Assembly: GCA_035363255.1 (NCBI GenBank)
Contig: DAOSES010000043.1
Span: 1 to 5,967 of the forward strand
DNA from: T3SED10-260 sp035363255
GTDB lineage: Bacteria > Caldisericota > Caldisericia > UBA6126
DNA length: 5,967 nt
Direction: 5' to 3'
A program made the translations under genes and the position numbers. Below the pieces are notes generated by a model. It worked only from the letters and a program-made list of their open reading frames with translations, was not told the DNA's origin and searched no databases. Of this stretch, positions 1-4,255 are shown in pieces. Positions within the stretch are counted from its first letter, which is position 1. Every line of letters begins with the position of its first letter.

Positions 1-77
1 TTTTTAAAGGAAGAAATGAATTAGTTTCGTCCAGATTTTAGATGAGCCAATTCGATTTGTTTACTTATTTTTTTTTA

Positions 78-105
78 TTGTTACAACATATAGTTAAGTT
101 AAAAT
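78..105 (+). promoter_or_regulatory. Probable sigma70-type promoter of the exported-protein gene
   Basis: TTGTTA at 78-83 resembles a -35 box and TAAAAT at 100-105 a -10 box, with a 16-bp spacer. Transcription would start near 112, leaving a very short leader before the AGGAGG Shine-Dalgarno at 118-123 and the ATG at 130. The region is so AT-rich that chance matches are common, so the exact boxes are tentative. I see nothing else in bases 1-77: no gene remnant and no convincing hairpin. Confidence 0.4.
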
Positions 106-129
106 AGTTTATTCTACAGGAGGTTAATT

Positions 130-903
130 ATGTTTTTAAGAAAAGTTTTTCGACTTGTTATGTTGCTTATTTTTGTTCTTAGTTGTTTGACTTTTTTCCC
201 AAAATCTGTAATTTGTCTTTGTCCTCCGACTTATAATTTTAAATTAGATTATATAAAAAGCGTACGATATGATAATTTTATATTTGAAGATAACTTTACC
301 AACACAAACACATTTAGTTACTATACACCCCTTGTTGGTTCGCTTAGTTATAGTTATTTAGATATTGCTAATGGAGTACTTAACCTTAACAGTTCAGATT
401 CAATAGCTGTACCTTGGGGTACTGATTTTGATTGTAAAACTCAACAAGAGTTTTCGGTTCCATCTTTAATAAATGGACCTTGGAATGGTAACTATAAATT
501 GATTGCACGTTTCAAGGGAGAGACTATAGAGGATTTAATACCTCAAAAAATTGATAACATTGAAACCAGTTATGATGTCGTTATTGCACGTAATAACCCT
601 TTTACTGCAGCAAACGGAAATGTATGTTCAAGAGGAATTGAGTTTACTAAAGTTTTTCATGATCCCTTAGATGATCGCGATAAAGTTCAAACTATCTCAG
701 TAATTGAATGGGAAGATATTGATTTGAACCCAGATGATCCAACGTTGACTATAAGAATAGACCTAAGTACTAATGGTAATGTTGTTGGTTTTTATAGTAC
801 GGATAGAGAAAACACATGGTATTCTCTAGGTCAAATTACTGGATTTCCAGATTCAAATTTTCAAGGAAGAATTATAACGAGCGCATATGGTAATGAAGAT
901 TAA
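130..903 (+). CDS. Exported protein with probable concanavalin A-like (jelly-roll) domain
   Basis: The protein has 257 residues. The start is well supported: AGGAGG at 118-123 lies 6 nt before the ATG. Residues 1-7 are basic (FLRKVFR), followed by a hydrophobic run at about 8-22, so it has a signal peptide or N-terminal anchor. VLSC at 16-19 is lipobox-like, but the residues after Cys19 are unusually hydrophobic for a mature lipoprotein, so lipidation is uncertain. The body is beta-strand-like and low in charge. Near 50-88 there is an 'F.DNFTNTNTFSYY...L.IANGVLNLN' pattern, at 121-130 'NYKLIARFKG', and at 218-246 'VVGFYSTDRENTWYSLG' followed by 'FQGRI'. This order is typical of jelly-roll, lamin G or GH16-like sandwich domains that bind or cut glycans. 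I see no GH16 ExDxxE catalytic motif, so binding is more likely than hydrolysis. Four cysteines besides Cys19 (29, 31, 102, 166) could form disulfides outside the cytoplasm. Substrate is unknown. The methyltransferase gene follows after 30 bp. Confidence 0.7.
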   Translation: MFLRKVFRLVMLLIFVLSCLTFFPKSVICLCPPTYNFKLDYIKSVRYDNFIFEDNFTNTNTFSYYTPLVGSLSYSYLDIANGVLNLNSSDSIAVPWGTDFDCKTQQEFSVPSLINGPWNGNYKLIARFKGETIEDLIPQKIDNIETSYDVVIARNNPFTAANGNVCSRGIEFTKVFHDPLDDRDKVQTISVIEWEDIDLNPDDPTLTIRIDLSTNGNVVGFYSTDRENTWYSLGQITGFPDSNFQGRIITSAYGNED

Positions 904-940
904 TCATAACGTATAAATTATTTTTGTTTCATTATGATTA
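901..940 (+). promoter_or_regulatory. Inverted repeat joining a stop codon and the next start codon
   Basis: TAATCATAA (901-909) and TTATGATTA (932-940) form a perfect 9-bp inverted repeat around a 22-nt AT-rich loop. The left arm contains the TAA stop of the exported-protein gene and the right arm the ATG (934-936) of the methyltransferase. In mRNA this would put the start codon in a stem. There is no Shine-Dalgarno between 904 and 933, so initiation may depend on ribosomes arriving from the upstream gene. It lacks the GC-rich stem and U-tract of an intrinsic terminator. The stem is almost all A-T, and a chance origin is possible. Confidence 0.4.
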
Positions 941-1695
941 CTGTCAATTATGATAAATTCAAAATATATTTAGAGGATTATGAAAAAAGTTTTAAAGGTT
1001 GGGATTTTTCTTATATAGAATCTACACATAGAGCGCAAGAACAACCATTAAATTGGTCTTATCGATCCATTGTTTTGAACTATCTTCTTTATGCATCGAA
1101 TTTATTAGATATAGGAACAGGTGGAGGTGAGTTTTTATCTAGTCTATTTCCATTACCAAAGAATACTATTGCAACAGAATCTTACAAGCCAAATATTCAA
1201 CAAGCAAAGTCAAAGCTTTGTCCGTTAGGTGTAGATGTTGTTGAAATAAATAATTCGGGAAAATTACCACTTAAAAATAACTTTTTTGATTTAATAATTA
1301 ATCGTCACGGATTTTATGATCCAGATGAAGTAAACAGGATTTTAAAAAAAAATTGTTGTTTTATTACTCAACAAGTAGGAGATCAAAATGCTAAGGAGCT
1401 TAATTTATGGTTTAATTCAAAAATAGATAATAATCAATGGGACCTAAAGAAAGCTTCCAAAGACTTACTTAAATCAAATTTTTCATTAGTTGGTGAGAAA
1501 GAAATTAAAACAAAAACTAGGTTTTATGATGTAGGAGCTATCTTATATTTCCTAAAAGCAATTTCATGGCAAATACCCGATTTTACATTAGAGAAATATT
1601 TAATAAATATTAAAAAGCTTCATAATCAAATTGAATCAAATGGATATTTTGATGTTACTTGTCATCGATTTTTAATAATTGCTAAAAAAACTTAA
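934..1695 (+). CDS. Class I SAM-dependent methyltransferase
   Basis: The protein has 253 residues and is cytoplasmic, with no signal peptide or membrane segment. Motif I, the SAM-binding glycine loop, is LLDIGTGGGEF at 57-67. The acidic residue ending strand beta2, which normally holds the SAM ribose, is Glu82 in TIATE. A loop followed by LPLKNNFFDLIINRHGF (111-127) is the motif around strand beta4. FITQQVGDQNAKELN (143-157) is beta5 and the segment after it. This order matches the Methyltransf_11/25 type of small-molecule methyltransferase at about its usual length. N-terminal QEQPLNWSY (36-43) resembles a stretch seen in related uncharacterised Bacillota proteins, which supports the chosen start. 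The start has no recognisable Shine-Dalgarno and sits in an inverted repeat. The substrate cannot be read from the sequence. It probably shares a transcript with the gene 30 bp upstream, but their functions are not obviously linked. Confidence 0.75.
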   Translation: MITVNYDKFKIYLEDYEKSFKGWDFSYIESTHRAQEQPLNWSYRSIVLNYLLYASNLLDIGTGGGEFLSSLFPLPKNTIATESYKPNIQQAKSKLCPLGVDVVEINNSGKLPLKNNFFDLIINRHGFYDPDEVNRILKKNCCFITQQVGDQNAKELNLWFNSKIDNNQWDLKKASKDLLKSNFSLVGEKEIKTKTRFYDVGAILYFLKAISWQIPDFTLEKYLINIKKLHNQIESNGYFDVTCHRFLIIAKKT

Positions 1696-1714
1696 TTTAA
1701 TTTAAGAATAATAA

Positions 1715-2082
1715 ATGTTAAAATTGAGAATATTTCCATTGAATCTGATTGTTGGAGGTGATTTTGTTTTAATCGACACTATCGGATTTTATTCAAGCAT
1801 TATCAATGCTGGTTTTTTGGTAGGTTCGAATGCATATTCTGAAATAAAAAACCATCATTCTGGTCCATATCGACCATTTTTACGATGCAGGATTTCTTGA
1901 ACCCCTTGGACTTAAAAAGTTATGTGTTTTCGGAAGTTTTATCTGAAAGAGTGTTTGGTCAAATTTTCTCACAAACTGGATTTACTGGAAACTTCTATCC
2001 TATCCTTACAAGCGAATATTATTCACCAGGATCAAAAACTGACTGGAAAGATAAGCTCCTTTTTCAAGATTCTTTAAAATGA
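1715..2082 (+). pseudogene. Possible frame-disrupted coding remnant, family not recognised
   Basis: There is no intact recognisable gene between 1696 and 2166. Two short frames overlap: 1715-1900 (61 codons, with GGDFVLIDTIGFYSS and INAGFLVGSNAYSEIKN) and 1885-2082 (65 codons, with FGQIFSQTGFTGNFYP). They are in different frames and meet at 1885-1900. In the third frame, 1847-1919 also reads as plausible protein (HIDHFYDAGFLEPLGLKK) between stops. Neither ATG has a usable Shine-Dalgarno; the GGAGGTGA near 1754-1761 is not followed by a productive start. Frame-switching of protein-like sequence fits an old gene broken by small indels, perhaps truncated at the right by IS insertion. Chance open frames in AT-rich DNA cannot be excluded. 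I cannot assign a family. Confidence 0.3.
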
Positions 2083-2166
2083 GTAATGTAAAGAAAAAGA
2101 GTTTATAATGCCCCCCAATGTATAAAGTCAATAGAAAATTCGTACCCTTAAATTGGAATGGATTTC
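2083..2166. other. Short non-coding flank left of the IS110 element
   Basis: The sequence is non-coding. TATAAT at 2104-2109 is a perfect -10 hexamer, but no good -35 lies 16-18 bp upstream. The last bases before the inferred left core, GGATTTC (2160-2166), are the present left target of the IS110 insertion and do not resemble the 5' side of its target-binding loop. No terminator was seen. Confidence 0.35.
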
Positions 2167-2170
2167 CTTG

Positions 2171-2205
2171 TAATAAAAATAAAAAAGGAATAATAATCCA
2201 TTCTT
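2171..2205 (+). promoter_or_regulatory. IS110 left end: inferred -10 region and 5' hairpin of the RNA
   Basis: If the element is circularised by joining right to left end at the CT core, TTGACT (3429-3434) lies 17 bp before TAATAA (2171-2176). This would create a junction promoter and start transcription near 2183. The -10 is a weak match (3 of 6), although surrounded by A/T. Just inside the transcript, AAGGAAT (2185-2191) can pair with ATTCTT (2200-2205) with one bulged G. This would be the small 5' hairpin that precedes the guide loops in known bridge RNAs. Confidence 0.4.
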
Positions 2206-2222
2206 AGGTGCGAGAGGTTTTT

Positions 2223-2287
2223 GGGTGGGTCGAAAATAGAAAAAAAGCAACAACAAATAGTTGGCTTGTGGGTCAGAAAGACCACCC
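2223..2287 (+). other. Inferred target-binding loop of the bridge RNA
   Basis: The base stem is GGGT-g-GGTC (2223-2231) with GACC-ACCC (2280-2287): 8 pairs with one bulged G. The upper hairpin is AAGCAAC (2245-2251) with GTTG-g-CTT (2260-2267): 7 pairs with one bulge. The 3' side of the internal loop begins with GTGGGTCAG (2268-2276), which with T2267 gives ten perfect pairs to the top strand CTGACCCACA (3448-3457). That is the CT core plus the IS21 terminus. The 5' side (2232-2244) is A-rich, GAAAATAGAAAAA, and does not match the present left flank GGATTTC. It loosely resembles the AGAAA-type sequence just before the inner TGACCCAC copies of this IS21 element. Confidence 0.55.
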
Positions 2288-2365
2288 TCCAGAAGATTTG
2301 AACGGTAGCTTAAACGAGAGAGCGATTCTCCTGGTTTGTGTATTACGAGTTAAAATACCTCTGGA
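2288..2365 (+). other. Inferred donor-binding loop of the bridge RNA
   Basis: The base stem is TCCAGA (2288-2293) with TCTGGA (2360-2365). It could extend to CCCTCCAGA/TCTGGAGGG if 2285-2287 are not used by the preceding domain. It continues with G2295-C2358 and ATTT (2296-2299) with AAAT (2353-2356). The upper hairpin is GAGAG (2316-2320) with TTCTC (2326-2330) around AGCGA. The 5' side of the internal loop holds ACGGTAGCT (2302-2310), identical at 8 of 9 positions to the IS110 right end through the CT core. The 3' side holds TATTACGAG (2341-2349), complementary to the left end CTTGTAATA with one G-T wobble. Sense on the 5' side and complement on the 3' side is the polarity described for IS621. 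Confidence 0.6.
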
Positions 2366-2383
2366 GGGCAATCCACAAACCCT

Positions 2384-2408
2384 CTCCATCAATTTTTTGA
2401 TTGGGAGG
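2384..2408 (+). promoter_or_regulatory. Hairpin that can mask the transposase Shine-Dalgarno
   Basis: ATCAA (2388-2392) and TTGAT (2397-2401) form a perfect 5-bp stem around TTTT. After skipping T2402 and G2403, CTCC (2384-2387) can extend it with GGAG (2404-2407), which is the core of the Shine-Dalgarno GGGAGG (2403-2408). Folding would hide the ribosome site of the recombinase. Transposase leader hairpins that limit translation are known in other IS families; that role here is inference. It could also stop or protect the 3' end of the bridge RNA. Confidence 0.4.
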
Positions 2409-2415
2409 TTTTCTT

Positions 2416-3432
2416 ATGTATCAGTATATCGGAGTAGATGTTTCAAATCAAACGCTACAAGTGTTTGATGGTCTCAGAGATTTAACGTTTCCAAATGAAC
2501 CAAAGTTAAAGGAGTTTAACCTCTTTGTTCGAGAATGGAAAAAGAAAATCAAACAACGTGAAGCCAGTGGCACTGAGTTAGTGATTATCTTCGAACCGAC
2601 AGGTCCTTATTCCAGCCATTTGAGAGAGTATTGTTCAAAAAAAGAGCTAAAAGCGCATATCATGAATCCCATGCAAAGTTCTTACTTTGCCAAAGCCAGT
2701 GGTAATCGATCCAAAACCGACCCGATAGATGCCCGAATGCTCTATTCTTACCACATTATGCTGAATAACAAAGAATGTCTAGTCCCTGTTTTGTCAGAAC
2801 ACGTTAAACGATTATCTTCCTATTTGAAAAGTTATCAGCTATTGATAAAGACTGAAACAGCGTTTCAAAATCATTATCAATCAACTGTTCGTGAAGGATC
2901 AGCTTCGAAACCCTTAAGGAAGATTTTGGAAGCAGGAATACAGCAGATTCAACAGGAAAAGGATCAGGTATTAAAGGAGCTTATCTCCTACATTAAGGCA
3001 GATTTAGTGCTAGCGGAATCCTATCGGAATCTTTGTTCGATTCCAGGCGTAGGTCCGTTAAGTTCGATAAATCTGTTGATTCTTTTTCTTAAATTTCCCA
3101 CAGCCAATCGAAACCAACTGACTTCTTTAGCTGGGCTGGATCCCACGGTGAAAACCTCGGGAACTAGCTTGAACAAGAAACCCCGTATTAGTAAACGAGG
3201 AAACAGCTTGCTTCGAAAAACACTGTATTGCGCTGCAATCAGTGGAGTCCAATGCAATCCCGATTTAACGAAACAATATGAACTATTACAAGAAAGAAAA
3301 AAACCAAAAAAGGTAGCCTTAGTGGCTATTATGAGACAAATACTATTGACTGCTCATGCATTGTATATGGAAAAAAGAAAATATGAAGTGAGGGAAGATA
3401 AAGGATTCAAAAATCCTATACAAAATACTTGA
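2416..3432 (+). CDS. IS110-family transposase (DEDD and serine recombinase)
   Basis: The protein has 338 residues from the ATG at 2416, chosen because GGGAGG (2403-2408) lies 7 nt upstream; the in-frame TTG at 2401 is in the hairpin and would precede the Shine-Dalgarno. The N-terminal RuvC-like DEDD domain is complete: Asp8 (YIGVDVS), Glu60 (IIFEPTG), Asp102 and Asp105 (KTDPIDA). A helical linker follows (about 125-200, including an E/K/Q-rich coil at 170-190). The C-terminal Tnp_20 domain starts at SIPGVGPLSS (208-217), continues with LAGLDPTVKTSGTS (238-251), where Ser248 aligns with the family nucleophile, and ends with ISKRGNSLLRKTL (258-270). Length and motifs are those of an intact, active-looking enzyme. 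It would act with the upstream RNA to join donor and target at a CT core. The TGA stop overlaps the TTGACT box of the right end. Confidence 0.95.
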   Translation: MYQYIGVDVSNQTLQVFDGLRDLTFPNEPKLKEFNLFVREWKKKIKQREASGTELVIIFEPTGPYSSHLREYCSKKELKAHIMNPMQSSYFAKASGNRSKTDPIDARMLYSYHIMLNNKECLVPVLSEHVKRLSSYLKSYQLLIKTETAFQNHYQSTVREGSASKPLRKILEAGIQQIQQEKDQVLKELISYIKADLVLAESYRNLCSIPGVGPLSSINLLILFLKFPTANRNQLTSLAGLDPTVKTSGTSLNKKPRISKRGNSLLRKTLYCAAISGVQCNPDLTKQYELLQERKKPKKVALVAIMRQILLTAHALYMEKRKYEVREDKGFKNPIQNT

Positions 3433-3449
3433 CTTTTACCACGGTATCT
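3429..3449 (+). promoter_or_regulatory. IS110 right end: outward -35 box, left-donor sequence and CT core
   Basis: TTGACT (3429-3434) is a near-consensus -35 that overlaps the transposase stop codon and points out of the element. In the linear form it faces the IS21 terminus, where no -10 is evident 16-18 bp on. In a circle it would pair with TAATAA of the left end at 17 bp. ACGGTATCT (3441-3449) is the inferred left-donor sequence plus core, matching bridge-RNA bases 2302-2310 except at the base just before the core. Confidence 0.5.
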
Positions 3450-3482
3450 GACCCACATGATTCACAGAAAGTTGACCCACCC
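3449..3482 (+). repeat. IS21 terminal inverted repeat, istB side (IRR)
   Basis: The outer TGACCCAC is at 3449-3456 and the inner at 3473-3480, 24 bp apart. The segment between, ATGATTCACAGAAAGT, has diverged from the other end more than the repeats themselves. The outer copy is the presumed target of the neighbouring IS110 element: CTGACCCACA (3448-3457) pairs perfectly with bridge-RNA bases 2267-2276. Confidence 0.9.
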
Positions 3483-3490
3483 CCCACATA

Positions 3491-4255
3491 CTAATTTGAC
3501 TCCACTTTATCCTTAACTCTTGTTTTGTTCTTACCCATTGAATTTCGATAACTGGGTCCATTCATATTCAGAATCATCGCATTTTGTGTAATTCGGTCCA
3601 ACAAAGCCATGGTCAGGGTTTGATCTTTAAAGATTTTAACCCATTCAGAGAAGATTAGATTACTGGTGATGATCGTGCTATTTTGTTCATAACGCAGTGC
3701 CAGGTATTCAAACAATAGTTCCGCTCCTTCCAGATCAAAGGAAAGATATCCCAGTTCGTCAATGATGACGACACTAACACTCGCCCAGGTCTTCTGAAAG
3801 CGCAGTAATTGTTTCTGACTTTTGGCTTCTTTAAGCTCATTGATGAGACCTGCAGCTGTTTTAAACAATACTTTGTATCCACGCTCACAGGCCTTGATTC
3901 CCATCGCTATCGCCAAATGACTCTTCCCCGATCCACTGTTTCCGATCATAAGTACATTTTGGTGGTGGGTCAAAAAGTCTAAATTCTTGAGTTCAGAAAG
4001 TCGTTCTCTGGCTTCTTTGGGAAGTCGCTCTTCTTCCAGAGCCTCAAAGCGTTTTAAGGTAGGAAAATGAGCCTGAGCTATCCGTTTAAGGATACCTTTT
4101 TCATCTCTTGAGACTGATTCTGCTCGTAGGATATGAAGCAGAAACTCACTAAAGCTTAGTTTTTGTTCCCTGGCTTCGCGCGTAATTCGTTCATAGGAAC
4201 CGTACACTCCTGGAAGCTTCATTCGCTTACAGAGGGCTTGAATCTCTTTATCCAT
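3491..4255 (-). CDS. istB: IS21 transposition helper ATPase IstB
   Basis: The protein has 254 residues, the usual IstB length. It is a AAA+ ATPase related to DnaC that forms ATP-dependent assemblies on DNA, selects and remodels target DNA, and activates IstA for strand transfer. The N-terminal helical domain (about 1-90) includes LPGVYGSYERITREA. The Walker A motif is GNSGSGKS (105-112, Lys111), and Walker B is VVIIDELGYL (162-171, Asp166 and Glu167). TIITSN (194-199) fits sensor I, and LLDRITQNA (218-226, Arg221) is the conserved arginine region. The ATG at 4255 follows GGAGGGAGG within the istA end. The start overlaps the istA stop (ATGGATAA), so translation is probably coupled. The stop lies close to the inner repeat of IRR. 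No damage is seen. Confidence 0.95.
   Translation of the reverse strand: MDKEIQALCKRMKLPGVYGSYERITREAREQKLSFSEFLLHILRAESVSRDEKGILKRIAQAHFPTLKRFEALEEERLPKEARERLSELKNLDFLTHHQNVLMIGNSGSGKSHLAIAMGIKACERGYKVLFKTAAGLINELKEAKSQKQLLRFQKTWASVSVVIIDELGYLSFDLEGAELLFEYLALRYEQNSTIITSNLIFSEWVKIFKDQTLTMALLDRITQNAMILNMNGPSYRNSMGKNKTRVKDKVESN

Larger units (their letters stand above)
2183..2381 (+). ncRNA. Candidate IS110 bridge RNA (target- and donor-guide RNA)
   Basis: Known for the family: IS110-group elements such as IS621 transcribe a structured RNA from the 5' non-coding region, whose two internal loops pair with target and donor DNA and direct the recombinase. Seen here: two adjacent stem-loop domains at 2223-2287 and 2288-2365, each with an internal loop and an upper hairpin, carrying segments that match the element ends and its right flank. 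The order (5' hairpin, target loop, donor loop, then recombinase gene) follows the known plan. The 5' end is set from the inferred junction promoter. The 3' end is a guess, placed after CCACAAACC (2373-2381), which can pair with GGCTTGTGG (2263-2271) apart from one mismatch, as an alternative closing stem. No alignment or folding was run. Confidence 0.65.
2167..3449 (+). mobile_element. IS110-family insertion sequence (IS110 group), complete
   Basis: The element carries one recombinase gene (2416-3432), a long 5' non-coding stretch (about 250 bp) and a very short 3' end. This is the IS110-group arrangement; the IS1111 group has its non-coding RNA downstream. There are no terminal inverted repeats, as is normal for the group. 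I placed the ends by matching segments of the non-coding region to the flanks. ACGGTAGCT (2302-2310) parallels ACGGTATCT ending in a CT core at 3448-3449, and TATTACGAG (2341-2349) is complementary to CTTGTAATA starting at a CT core at 2167-2168. With one core counted, the element is 1281 bp, a usual size. Its right core shares T3449 with the first base of the IS21 terminus. Family and gene are certain; the left boundary is the less certain end. Confidence 0.7.

Noticed and set aside
2101..2109. IS110 left end at about 2101 using TATAAT as the junction -10
   Set aside because: The spacing could work, but there is no CT core and no match to the donor guide; 2167 satisfies both.
2130..2138. AATAGAAAA repeated at 2235-2243 as a true left target for the guide
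   Set aside because: It is low-complexity A-rich sequence, and the core after it would be TT, not the CT seen at the right end.
2222..2231. TGGGTGGGTC shared with 5825-5834, as a relic of another IS21 end
   Set aside because: It is only 10 bp, without the 24-bp repeat spacing, and is better explained as one strand of the target-loop stem.
2401..2415. Upstream in-frame TTG start for the IS110 transposase
   Set aside because: It precedes the Shine-Dalgarno at 2403-2408 and adds five residues not typical of the family; ATG at 2416 is correctly spaced.
2208..2468. 86-codon open frame (+) starting at GTG
   Set aside because: It lies over the inferred bridge RNA and runs into the transposase gene in another frame. 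It has no Shine-Dalgarno, and its open state is explained by the short length.
3021..3257. Minus-strand open frame within the IS110 transposase
   Set aside because: Shadow of the conserved Tnp_20 coding region, with no start signals.
3433..3438. CTTTTA at 3433-3438 and 5860-5865 as an IS21 target duplication
   Set aside because: The left copy is 10 bp away from the TG end and inside the IS110 right end. On the right, CTTTT also follows the inner repeat, so it is part of the element's repeat pattern.
3655..3888. Second minus-strand open frame within istB
   Set aside because: Frame shadow of istB, whose Walker motifs are in the other frame.
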